NCBI GenBank assembly: GCA_002914805.1
Contig: JXTB01000134.1
Span: 395,318 to 459,317 of the forward strand
DNA length: 64,000 nt
From: Parasponia andersonii
Taxonomy: Eukaryota > Streptophyta > Magnoliopsida > Rosales > Cannabaceae
Direction of reading: 5' to 3'
Part shown: in pieces, positions 1-10,290 of the stretch
Numbering within the stretch: position 1 is the stretch's first letter
Layout: every line of letters begins with the position of its first letter
Made by a program: the position numbers and the translations under genes
The notes under the pieces: model-generated
Seen by the model: only the letters and a program-made list of their open reading frames with translations
The model's database searches: none
Told to the model about the DNA's origin: nothing

Positions 1-932
1 TAGCTAGCTTCCTTCAACTTCCTTGAAGCTAAGATCATGTATTATATAAACACTATACTTAGTATCACGTTATCATATCAGTAGCTGTAAATTTAAGTAT
101 TTTCGGTAATTAGAGCTTCCTTCTTTTTGTACCAATAGCTGTTAGTGTTGTATCTGCATGCTGTTATGCATGCATAAGTTTCTGGGCTTTAATTGCTTTT
201 TTTATTAATGAGGACTATTTGTTTGAGACAGTTGGCAAGTGGGCTCTTTCTTTCTGGAAATATTTGTAGCGTGTTTTAATGTGTTGATATTTTGAGAGTA
301 CTTGGAAATAGGCATACAAAGTACCGCTCTGAAGTGTACTCTAATATGCTAGTTTCCCGGCAATAAAAAAGTCCTGAACAACAAATATTGTAACATGTGA
401 TTTATGTACCTATTCTAGGCGTAGATATGAAAGTTGAATGTTAGGATATTTGTTTATTTGTGAGTAATTAGAGTTTGATTTTGGTTATTATAGTTTCTTA
501 GTCAATTTAGGACTTGTTTGTTTATCTATAGAGGCCATGCTATGTTGATTATTTTTCCGACATATGAACTAGTGAACTATTGAATTCTGTCTAAGATTTT
601 TCTCATTGTCTCTCTAAATTCCTCTATTTCTCTCTCCTCTCTTCTCTCCTCAGATGGTCTACATGACATTATTCATGTAGTGGTATTTGACTTGCAAGAA
701 AGAAGAATTCAGTTTGTTAGGGTGTTCCTTTCACTTTATCTTGTTCTCGTTAATGAGCAATGAGTGTGATAGACTTCGTGTTGGCTTTATTTGAAACTTC
801 TTTAGGACACTTGATCCTGTGTTGGTGGATCTGGGACTTTTGTTAATAGTTTTTCATTGGGTTAGTATCGGAAATTTGGTATTTACTATATGGTAGAAGC
901 TGAGTTTCTTCTATTTTTCATTGTTATTGCAG
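1..932 (+). other. Upstream gene body, probably intron
   Basis: No convincing coding segment is seen. The stretch is T-rich and ends in a good splice acceptor (TTATTGCAG) directly before the terminal exon at 933, so it is most likely intron of a plus-strand gene that starts outside the window. A second pyrimidine-rich acceptor (CTCCTCAG, to 653) precedes a roughly 100-base open stretch that I could not tie to any protein. Confidence 0.45.
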
Positions 933-1004
933 TCTGCAAATCAATCTGGTATGCCTCAACCTCCACAACAAGGGCCACCCCATCATGGGCAACCACCTCA
1001 ATAG
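933..1004 (+). CDS. Last coding exon of unidentified Pro/Gln-rich protein
   Basis: After the acceptor TTATTGCAG the frame reads SANQSGMPQPP, then QQGPPHHGQPPQ, then TAG at 1002-1004. The Pro/Gln/Gly/His-rich, low-complexity tail is typical of C-termini of plant RNA-binding or transcription-associated proteins. It is clearly protein-like compared with the AT-rich surroundings, but no domain is visible, so I give no function. The rest of the gene lies upstream, partly or wholly outside the window. The exon phase cannot be fixed from here. A chance open frame cannot be fully excluded. Confidence 0.5.
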   Translation, partial: SANQSGMPQPPQQGPPHHGQPPQ

Positions 1005-1664
1005 GCCGTTACTCAGCTAATTCATCTTCTGGTTTTTTATTTTTAACTTATATTAATTTATGTTATGGATTAGCAGCTAGGTCAGAAGGAGAAAACTTAG
1101 TCAAATTCTCACTTCTTTGTACATCCCATAAATTTTTTGTCCTCTATTATTTATTCCCTTGTTGTAGTTGCATAGATTAGGCCTATAGGCCTGTTGACTT
1201 AATTTTGTGTTTCAGTTGAGTCGAGTTACTTTTGAATTGGTGATGTTTGAATTTGTTCTTTCTTCCTCGATCTGCTGTATTTACTGGTCGTGAAATAATT
1301 TTCTCCCCACCAGAACTACAGCTGGGGAATTTATTATGCTGCAAGTACATTCACCACTCAGTGGTTCAATCATGATTCGAGTTTTTGTTGGCAGCGTTTA
1401 TGTTTTTTGTTTAGGTAAAATTGCAGCATTGGTGCTTGCATATAGCATCTTTGTACCATGGAATTTTTGGCCTTTTAACCTCTCTGATTTGTCAATTCTG
1501 TCATGTTTGGTCGTTATTAGCCTCGTGAACTAAACGTATGCCTCTTGGAAAAAGAGAGCATTCATCACCCTCGAGCTCCAGGTCAAAAAGTCTAGCAGCA
1601 AAGACCGGAATGATAGAGTGAAATACAATAACAATTACAAGAGAAGGATAACTCGATTGCCCTA
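1005..1664 (+). other. Probable 3' UTR and downstream flank
   Basis: T-rich sequence without a supported reading frame. A purine-rich stretch at about 1520-1660, preceded by a TTATTAG acceptor-like site, gives short Ser/Arg/Lys-rich frames. This could be an alternative or untranslated last exon of the same gene. I see no further gene. Confidence 0.3.
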
Positions 1665-2432
1665 ACTGAATACCATTATGATCTGAAGTTAAGAAGAGTG
1701 ACCACAGTGTTGCTTTTTATATCACAACTAGGATGTTGTTTACTTCGTTCTTTATTTTTCTCTTTTTCCTTTTCTTTTCTTGCACTTGTTTAAACATATG
1801 TTACGTACTACAGCAGTTGTTCAGAGAAAGAAAAGTGATTCATTGTATTCTGGTCTGTGGTGTGGTATATGTGACAGAGAGCATAAGAGTTACTGTCTCA
1901 TGTGCTGAAAAATAAACCTAAAAATAAATGGTGGGCACAGGTGTTAAACAGCAAAAGTATACGAGGAAGGGCATCGTTTCTAAATTGACACTTTTTACCT
2001 CTTATGTGTCTTTATCTCATTATACAATCATTACTGAAAGGATACAGAATAACAGAACAGTATATATAAAAAAAAAAACCAAAGTATAATGAGATAAAGA
2101 CACATAAGAGGTAAAAAGTGTCAATTTAGAAACGATGCCCTTCCTCGTATACTTTTGCTGTTTAACACCTGTGCCCACCATTTATTTTTCAGCACATGAG
2201 ACAGTAACTCTTGTGCTTTCTGTCACATATACCACACCACAGACCAGAATACAATGAATCACTTTTCTTTCTCTAAACAACTGCTGTAGTACGTAACATA
2301 TGTTTAAACAAGTGCAAGAAAAGAAAAGGAAAAAGAGAAAAATAAAGAACGAAGTAAACAACATCCTAGTTGTGATATAAAAAGCAACACTGTGGTCACT
2401 CTTCTTAACTTCAGATCATAATGGTATTCAGT
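1665..2432. repeat. Near-perfect inverted repeat (long hairpin)
   Basis: The left arm at 1665-2024 (360 bp) and the right arm at 2085-2432 (348 bp) are reverse complements, separated by a 60-base loop containing a short TA run and A11. Reading the arms against each other I see about three substitutions and one 12-bp length difference (present near 1916-1927 in the left arm). A transcript crossing it would fold into a roughly 350-bp duplex. No flanking target-site duplication is visible, which argues against a simple TIR element. It lies downstream of the plus-strand gene at 933-1004 and downstream of the minus-strand resistance gene, so transcription from either side could read into it. Confidence 0.93.
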
Positions 2433-4783
2433 AACACCATCTTCTTGTTAATGATACGAATATTTAACAATTTCGAGCAATTGGAACTTTTATAATTGCC
2501 CAAAAGTCTAGGGAAGTCTCCAGGTTGGATGTACAGAGACTCCAGCACCATTTCTGCAGGAAAAAAAGAACAGGTTTAGAAAGGTGTCAATTTTACATAA
2601 TTAATAGGATAAAGAACACAATGGAATTTGCAATTCAAAATTCTCAGTCAGGGTCAATATACTATTCCTTTCATTCTAGTATCAACCATGAACCCTTTTT
2701 CAGAAGATTTTCTGAAAAATATTCATAATAGCACTATGCTGTTTTCTTTAGGCAGTAACAATTCCTCGGGTACGACTCTAGATGCTCACAACCTAGTTCT
2801 CAAGGTGAACCCAGACCCTAAAGAAACCAAGATAGAGATTCCTACTAAAATTACTAGTCTTTGTCTGCAAAGGGGCAAAATAAGTCAAATCCAAGCAAAT
2901 ATCTTTCTAGATTGATATCATCAGATCATTCAACTGTCATAAGTATTAAGTATTTGGATTAGAAAAATACGTCAAATCAGCAAGCATGTGTGCCATCAAT
3001 AGATTCATGATGCTTTCACAAAATCCAGTCCATCTATCTCAGTAGACTCAACAGCAGTTTAAAATGACCGCCAAAGTATTCATTGGTGCTTCAAAGCCTC
3101 AGAGAAATCCAAATCCTCAGTAAGAATACCCTTCGGTTTCGAGGCTGGTTGAAAAGATTACACTGCTCCAAAAATCAATTTGCTGAGTGGGAAGAAATTT
3201 TTCAGACATTCTAACAAATGAATGCTATAAAACTATCAAAAAGTTGTGATCAAAGTTAGTTGTCCAAATAAGTGACTTTAACTATGCTCTTTTGATATAA
3301 ATTCTGTACCACGCAACATTTTATTTGGTGAAATATTGTGACACTCAATATTGCAGCACAAGAAACTGAAGCATGTACTATTCCAGCACCCGAAAGCAAG
3401 ACAGAAACCTAAAACTTAAAAGAAATACATGCAGGGATTTGTAAGAGAGAGATGAGCTCATCGATCAGTAGAAATGCATAAACAAACCAGTTTTTCTGGA
3501 AATAAAACTGTATTATAATTAGTTACCACTCATAATGATACACATCTAGAAAGCAAAGTATAGACAGCCACATGCAAATTTACATATGCAAGTGTATTAT
3601 AATTAGTTTCCTGTCGTATTTTGTTTAAATTACGACTTACAATTGAGACTTGCTTTAGTCAGCTATAAAAATAAGGCTTTTACTAAAGTGTGAAAGCAGG
3701 TCATCATTAATAGAAAGTTAGGAACTCAATTATTGTTTTAAGATTTTCAACAATCATTCCGTTTTCAACATAGTATGTAGCACATACCATATATATATAT
3801 ATATATATTCTATTTTTTCATTATTTTTTAATTGTTTGATAGAAATGAGCTCATCAGTCAGCTGAAAATGTCTGATAGCTTTGCAAGAGATAAAATATTT
3901 ATAACAGCCACCCAAAACTGCTGGGTGAAGTTCGTATAACAGCAAGAACTCTCTTAAAAATATTTTTAATATCATGTATAAAAGAGATGATTGCAGGACA
4001 ATAAGAAAAAGGAAATTCCAACTGCAATGCAAGCAAGTTCTAATTTCTGGACTTTTTTTTTTTTTTTTTTAGTAATAACGATAATTGTATTAACAGGAGA
4101 AAAAAGTGCACATTATGTTACATCCTTGGCCACATATAAAAGAGGCTATATACTGACTGATCTGGCATGGGAGGAAGGACGAACCAAAGTCTATGAATAA
4201 ATCTGATAAAAAAAGAATCCTTAATAAGAGAGAGCCACTGATAGAACCTGCAATAGTCTATATATGATCAACCTGCAACAAAAAAGAAATAACCAATACC
4301 TTAGAACAAGATCAAAACACATAATGATGGAATTTTCCTTTTTATTGCTGGACTGATGGAAACAAAAAGACAAGAAAAGATACAGGGATGAGAGTATTCC
4401 AGAGACTGTCTTCTCTCCCAAAAGTTACTCCACTCTAATATTTTCCATAACCTCACCACTCTCCCACATCCCTCAAACCCAACGCCCCCACCCCCCAAAC
4501 AACCCTTCACATACTGACTATATTCTCTGCCACCAGAGAATGTCCACTCTAATACACCTCAGAAGGCAACTAGATATAGTTAAATGTACACAATCCCCAT
4601 TCCACATATGCAGCCCTGTAATTATTCATAAACATCCAACCTGCTACTGCTTGCCACGCCTCACATACGTGAAACGCATAGGTGGCCTGGCCTCAGCACG
4701 GGCTGTATCAGCCACATGAAGCACAATGCATAACCCCGTCCCACACCTCATAGTCTCCTCGAAGTTTCAGGACTAAGTTTTCA
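2433..4783. other. Intergenic, 3' flank of resistance gene
   Basis: AT-rich sequence with no supported gene. It holds a TA microsatellite near 3789-3809, a T18-type run near 4052 and many short chance frames. The part nearest 4784 probably includes the 3' UTR of the minus-strand resistance gene. Confidence 0.5.
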
Positions 4784-7700
4784 TTAAAGTACATCCCAGA
4801 AGTCATAATTCTGAAGCATCTTAGGCTGCTCATCCTCGAACAATGTCTGAAGGCTGTCACATTCCCATATTTCCAAATCGACAAGAGCGGAGAGATTTTC
4901 AAGCCCCTTAGGAAGTATTTTAAGATTAGGCAGTCGCTGAAGTTGAAGAGAGCATAAACTATTAGGTAGCAACCAGTCCTCAGGAAACGACACTAACTCC
5001 TTACAGCCTCCAAACATAAGGTCAGTGAGATGAAAGAGTCTGTGCAACCCCCACTGGAATGAAGGCTTAAGCTTCTCACAGTCCAAGATGGACAGTGATA
5101 TCAGATTGACAGGTAATCCACCCTCTGGAAATAAAGAAATACTTGAGCAACCTTCTATCAATAGTCCTTCAAGAGATGTGAGGCTGTACAAACGATTTGG
5201 TAAGGACTTCAGATTTCCACAGTTGGACAATCTAATGGATCTCAGTCTGGAGAAAGGCAGACCAGATTCTGGAAATGATACAAGAAGTGGACAGTCGGTT
5301 ATTTCAAGGTAATCAAGATGTACCAGGTTCTGTAAACCATCTGGTAACAACTTTAGGTTCGCACAATCATTGACGATAAGCTGCTTCAGGTTTGTGATTG
5401 TGCTGGATGTGACTATGGGCTGGTGAATAGCAGGAAAGCAAGTAATAGAATGACAACCCGCTATTCGTAGAAGTTCAAGAGAATTGTTGACATGAATTAC
5501 ACCACTCGGAAGGGACTCCAAACTTGTACAGCCTTGGATTTCAAGTTCTTTAAGTGTGTTAGGTAGCTCATCTCTTGGTAAATATGTAAGAAGAGAACAA
5601 CCTTCAATAATCAAGTATTCAAGTGATATAGAAAGCTTCTTGTTATGCATCTTCCAGTTTGGTAAGGAGTGGAGAGCATCACAGTCTTTAATTTCCAGGT
5701 CTGTAAGTGAGGAAGGCAAACCTGTACTCGGGAAGGATACAAGTGAAGGGCATTTCCAAACCCTCAACTCTTTCAGAGATGGGAGTTTGTACAGGCTCTG
5801 GGGCAACTCATCTAGTAATGGACATCCTGAAATTTCCATCCTTTGAAGACTGGGGAGCTTGTGCAATCCAATCTTGTTAGACAAATTTGTGAGATCACTG
5901 TGATCTGCAATGTGTAACTCTTCAAGATTTGTCAAGTTTTGGAAAAACCCATCAGGTAGACATGTGAGCTTGAGAATTTGACACATGCGCAAATAGGAAA
6001 GTGATTTGAGCCCAACTATACTTTGCAGTACGTTGACATTGCAATTCTCTAATTCTAAGTCACATAGTGAAGGAAGTTTTGGCAATTCGGCTAAGCTTTG
6101 GCATCCATCTATCTCAATCCTGGTCAAGGAAGGAAAACTTCTCGGTAACTGCTGCAAGTTTGGACATGTCCATATAGAAAGCTCAAGAAGGCAAGGAAAT
6201 TCTCTGCATTCTGTGATGCTATCATGACTCATTGAAAGCCTTGGGAGAGCTATTAATTCTTCACACCCCTTAATACTCATTTTTTTCAAGGCAGCAAAGC
6301 AATGCGAGAATTTTCTTAGCTTTGGACAGTTTATTATTTCAATTTTCTGCAGTTGATGGAACTCTTTCCCACCTTCAACCCCACAAGAAGGCCAATCCTC
6401 CCAATTTAACATACTCTCAAACTTTAACGTTTCTAAAGATGGAAATGGTATGACAGATTGATATCCATCCCCATAAAATTCAATGCCTATGCTCTTTATT
6501 CTTTGCATTCCTTCAATCATAAGGTCTTTCAGTGACGGTAGTTGTCCAAGCGCAGGTAGATAGACACACTTCATGCAGTTACTAAGCTTCAAGAATTTGA
6601 TATTTGAGAACAAAGGGGATCCAATCCAGCTTGGAAATATTGTGCCTCCATAGTCCTTAATTGTAACTTTTTTAATGCCTTTGTGAGGTTGTAGCATCTC
6701 CAGGACAAGCATTTCAATTCTTTCATCCCTTGAAACATCCAAAATCTTGCTATCTTCCAACTTCGCCTCCATTAACTTTTGTCTAGATGCATTCATCGTT
6801 TCCCTAAAACTCGGAAACCTTGTACTTCTGTAGCCTCTCATGCTTATATCTGGATGTTGTGGCAGATAAGGTACCTCCTCTTCGTCTCTATCAATAAATG
6901 AATCATCAAAACTATTGCTCCACTGGTATACCAACTCTTCAAGTTCCATTTTTTCCTTCATACTAGCCTCCGTTGCATCAACAAAGTTGACAATGTTCTG
7001 CAATCCTGAAATTTGAAGTGAACCTTGGAGGTATATCATATTCCTCAGTTCTCCAATTCCTGACCCACTATCTTTACCCACGACAAAATTAGATAATGTT
7101 TGGAGATTCCTTAGTTCACATATCTGCAATGGCATTTCTCTCAATCTGCTTCCACTGATACAAAGATGACGTAGGCATTTTAAGTTCCCCATCTTTGACG
7201 GCAACTTAGTGAGATAGCGACATTGTGATAAGTTCAGTGTCTGTAAATTATAGAGGGTGTTTGTTGGTTCAGGTAACTCCTTGATTGCAGTGCGGGAGAG
7301 ATCGAGGTATCGCAAATGCTTCAAATTACCTATTGAATTAGGCAATTTAGTGATGCGGCAAGCATTAAAAGATAATACTCGCAAATATCTTAACTTGGGT
7401 AACAAATCATCAGGGACTGTATTACCCAAATAGCTTACACCAATGCTACCTGTTGGATCCAACGGAAGGAATGTGCGTAAGTAATCAACTCCACTAAAAG
7501 CCTTAAATCTTGAAAACACATCACGTTTACCACGAATATAAGATGAATGACGAGCCTTCTCAAAAATTCTGTTTCGGTTACCATCATGTTTCCTATCCTC
7601 CAGCTGGAAACAAAATTCTCCAGAAACAAAATCAGCTAACTCCTTCAAGAGGCCATGCATCACAAATTTTGATCTATTATGAATGGATTGTACAAAAATT

Positions 7701-9136
7701 GACCTTGATACAAGCTCACGAAAATAATAATGGCCTACTTCTTCCAGTCGTTTATTTCCCTTTGGTTGTTGCAGAAAACCCTCTGCCATCCATAATAGAA
7801 CAAGTGAGTCCTTGTCAAACTCATGTCCTGTAGGAAAGACAGAACAAAATGCAAAACACTGCTTCAGGTGTGTAGGAAGGTGATGATAGCTCAATCTTAG
7901 AGTTTGAAGAATGTCGCTTTCTTCATCTGGCAGTTCCCACATCTTTCTGTTCAATATATCTTTCCATTCATCCTCATTCATTCTAGAGCGCAATACAATT
8001 CCTAGCTTTTTCACTGCCAAGGGCAAGCCTTGACACTTTTTCACAATCTTCTCACCTACGGCCTTCAAATTTGGATGAACATCAATATCTTTATTCTCAA
8101 ATGCTTCACTAATAAACAACAACCAAGAATCTTCGTACGTTAAACCTCTTAATTGATGTGCAGGAACTGTGCCCATGCTTGCTGCAACATCACCATTTTG
8201 TGTTGTTACTATTATTTTACTTCCTCTTCCCCCTGCTTTCAATGGTTTCCATAAAAGATCCCAATCACTATTTCTCTTGTTCCAAACGTCGTCTAAAACA
8301 AGCAGAAATCTGATCCCAGCCAAATGCTTTTTCAAACTAACTTGAAGTAGATTTAAGTCATCAAGATCAAAATTTTTCGAAGTGATTGAATTAAGAATTG
8401 TTTTTGTTACCCTCACAGCATCAAATTGATCAGTCACACATGCCCAAACTTTCAATTTAAAATGGTTGTCCACACTTCTATCATTGTAAACCAATTGAGC
8501 AAGGGTGGTCTTGCCAATGCCACCCATTCCAACAATCGGAATAACGCCTATGTTACCACCATTAGGTTCATCGCTTAGCAAGATTTGTATTATCACTTCT
8601 TTATCATCACCCATTCCATGGACGCAAGATTCCTCTACCAACGAAGTTGTCTCCAATCTATGCTTTAACTCAAATAACCTCTCTCCATTATTGTCTTTCA
8701 AACCAAGAACATTCTTATATTTGGCAATCAACTCTAACCTCTCAATAATCTTTCTTATTTTAGACTCTACCCCTCTACTAGATGGACTAAGAGAAGTAGA
8801 AACAGGGTTCCAATTCCATACCTTATGATCTTTGGTAGCCTGAGATTCAGCTTCCAACTTCCATTTCAGGGCTTCAGTTGCTAACTCATCCAGTATGTCC
8901 TCTGCATCATATATAGAATCTTTAGCCATGTGTAACCACTTCTCCACAGCAGGACTATAAAACTGCTTCTCCTCGGCATCATTAAGCAACACGGTAACAC
9001 TCAACAATGTAATCTTCAACTTTTCCAGCATGTCATCATATTTCTTCCCAGATACCAAGCCTATAAACTCATGCGAAGCCAACCTATCAAACAAAACTTG
9101 AAGAAAGGCAGATAGAAAAGCCTCTCCTACTGTCAT
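4784..9136 (-). CDS. CC-NB-ARC-LRR (CNL) disease resistance protein, RPP13-like
   Basis: An intracellular immune receptor of 1450 residues in one exon. The N-terminal Rx-type coiled coil (about 5-130) has the family start GEAFLSAFLQVLFDRLAS and an EDVID-like DAEDILDEL. The NB-ARC domain (about 170-500) has P-loop GMGGIGKTT (203-211), kinase-2 LLVLDDVW (278-285), RNBS-B GSKIIVTT, GLPL (370-373) and RNBS-D CFAFCSVFP. The MHD motif reads MHG (493-495), which is unusual. About 580-1440 is LRR, first of the LPxxIGNLxxLRYLDLS type, later Cys/Pro-rich repeats. Residues about 753-803 look like an extra segment between the early and late LRRs when compared with what I remember of the family. The start is chosen because it gives the classic N-terminus; a CT repeat lies just upstream. 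It is intact and probably expressible. The pathogen recognised cannot be read from the sequence. Confidence 0.97.
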   Translation of the reverse strand: MTVGEAFLSAFLQVLFDRLASHEFIGLVSGKKYDDMLEKLKITLLSVTVLLNDAEEKQFYSPAVEKWLHMAKDSIYDAEDILDELATEALKWKLEAESQATKDHKVWNWNPVSTSLSPSSRGVESKIRKIIERLELIAKYKNVLGLKDNNGERLFELKHRLETTSLVEESCVHGMGDDKEVIIQILLSDEPNGGNIGVIPIVGMGGIGKTTLAQLVYNDRSVDNHFKLKVWACVTDQFDAVRVTKTILNSITSKNFDLDDLNLLQVSLKKHLAGIRFLLVLDDVWNKRNSDWDLLWKPLKAGGRGSKIIVTTQNGDVAASMGTVPAHQLRGLTYEDSWLLFISEAFENKDIDVHPNLKAVGEKIVKKCQGLPLAVKKLGIVLRSRMNEDEWKDILNRKMWELPDEESDILQTLRLSYHHLPTHLKQCFAFCSVFPTGHEFDKDSLVLLWMAEGFLQQPKGNKRLEEVGHYYFRELVSRSIFVQSIHNRSKFVMHGLLKELADFVSGEFCFQLEDRKHDGNRNRIFEKARHSSYIRGKRDVFSRFKAFSGVDYLRTFLPLDPTGSIGVSYLGNTVPDDLLPKLRYLRVLSFNACRITKLPNSIGNLKHLRYLDLSRTAIKELPEPTNTLYNLQTLNLSQCRYLTKLPSKMGNLKCLRHLCISGSRLREMPLQICELRNLQTLSNFVVGKDSGSGIGELRNMIYLQGSLQISGLQNIVNFVDATEASMKEKMELEELVYQWSNSFDDSFIDRDEEEVPYLPQHPDISMRGYRSTRFPSFRETMNASRQKLMEAKLEDSKILDVSRDERIEMLVLEMLQPHKGIKKVTIKDYGGTIFPSWIGSPLFSNIKFLKLSNCMKCVYLPALGQLPSLKDLMIEGMQRIKSIGIEFYGDGYQSVIPFPSLETLKFESMLNWEDWPSCGVEGGKEFHQLQKIEIINCPKLRKFSHCFAALKKMSIKGCEELIALPRLSMSHDSITECREFPCLLELSIWTCPNLQQLPRSFPSLTRIEIDGCQSLAELPKLPSLCDLELENCNVNVLQSIVGLKSLSYLRMCQILKLTCLPDGFFQNLTNLEELHIADHSDLTNLSNKIGLHKLPSLQRMEISGCPLLDELPQSLYKLPSLKELRVWKCPSLVSFPSTGLPSSLTDLEIKDCDALHSLPNWKMHNKKLSISLEYLIIEGCSLLTYLPRDELPNTLKELEIQGCTSLESLPSGVIHVNNSLELLRIAGCHSITCFPAIHQPIVTSSTITNLKQLIVNDCANLKLLPDGLQNLVHLDYLEITDCPLLVSFPESGLPFSRLRSIRLSNCGNLKSLPNRLYSLTSLEGLLIEGCSSISLFPEGGLPVNLISLSILDCEKLKPSFQWGLHRLFHLTDLMFGGCKELVSFPEDWLLPNSLCSLQLQRLPNLKILPKGLENLSALVDLEIWECDSLQTLFEDEQPKMLQNYDFWDVL

Positions 9137-9149
9137 GGTACTATTTTTG

Positions 9150-9150
<1 letters not shown>

Positions 9151-9196
<46 letters not shown>
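9151..9196. repeat. (CT)23 microsatellite in resistance-gene leader
   Basis: A pure CT run of about 46 bases, about 15 bases upstream of the minus-strand ATG at 9136. It reads as (GA)n on the coding strand. Its position suggests it is in the 5' UTR or core promoter. Confidence 0.95.
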
Positions 9197-9199
<3 letters not shown>

Positions 9200-9499
9200 G
9201 AACGAAAGTAAGAAGGAAAACTAAACGCAAATGGAATGGTGAACAAAAGGAGACTTTTAATCAAATGCCCATTAGTTATGCAAATTTGATTAACTGGCCA
9301 CTACAGGCAGTTAGTTTCCAAGAAGTTACCTGCCGGTATGAACACAAAAGCACTTGTTTCTTCGTTTGTTTTTATTGTTATTTTCTAGTAGTTGATGATA
9401 TAAGTCAACTATACGTTGTTCCAAGCACCAACTCCACCAAATGGTTAGCTAGGCAACCGTATGCACTTATCTCATCTCAGATTAAGTCAAAATAAACGT

Positions 9500-10290
9500 C
9501 TAAGACTAAATTAGAGTCCCTTATGCGTTTGGAGACGTCGAATGGGCCGTATTGTAACGGACTCGGCCATTAAAAAATAAGCTCACTTGTGTCTTGTGTT
9601 GTGATCGGTAAGACTCAACAAAATATCGCGTCGTGCTTGTATTAGTTCAAGTTTTAAAATTCTAAGTCCAACATGGCCCATAGACATATTTCGCGTCATA
9701 CTCGTATTTGTGCTAGACTTTGTGCTAGACCTTTATCATACTGATAGTGTGCCAAACGTGTAAGCGTATGTTTGTGTATCTTCGATTAACCTATTATATT
9801 ATTATGACAGTCAATATTTTGTGAATTTTTTAAAAATATTTAATTAAATAATTATATTTTAATTTAAAATAACAATCAAAATATGTAATATACTCATAAT
9901 TATTTGAAAAAAAAATATTCAGTTAACAATCACGGATGAAAAATTATTTTTAAAAGAAAGAACAAAAAAAGTGAGTTTATTAATAAATAAAAACCAAAAA
10001 GATGTATAAAATTTGCAAATATAAATAATCTAACAAATAAAAATAAATATTTTTAAAGTATTCAAAGTCGTATTTTTCGTGCTTTTAGGTCATGTCATGC
10101 TCGAGTCATACTCATATCAAAGGTCGTGTCGTACCGTGCCACCCTATAGTGCCCAAAAACTAAGACCCAATACGATCCAATATCTCATATCGTACTTAGA
10201 ATAGCTCAAAGCCACCTCGTATAATGTCGTGCTCAATATGAATTTTTTCGTATTGTGTCCTCATGCCAAATGGGAGCCTAGCCCATTTGA
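9500..10290. mobile_element. Possible decayed hAT-like non-autonomous element
   Basis: Both ends carry blocks unlike the flanking DNA, rich in GTCGTG/CGTGCC-like words and the word ATGGGC (about 9530-9780 and 10070-10280). The middle is nearly pure A+T. Near the ends, ACGTCGAATGGGC (about 9535) and, on the other strand, GCATCAAATGGGC (about 10290) resemble each other. This architecture is common in plant hAT relics, but I found no clean target-site duplication. Confidence 0.3.

Noticed and set aside
1733-2364. Identical 60-residue hydrophobic open frames in opposite directions at 1733-1915 and 2182-2364
   Set aside because: They are the same sequence read from the two arms of the inverted repeat. 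The T-rich DNA makes a Phe/Leu-rich frame, and there is no sign of selection for a protein.
7435-8828. Several 60-110 residue frames inside the resistance gene
   Set aside because: They are shadows of the intact 1450-residue frame.
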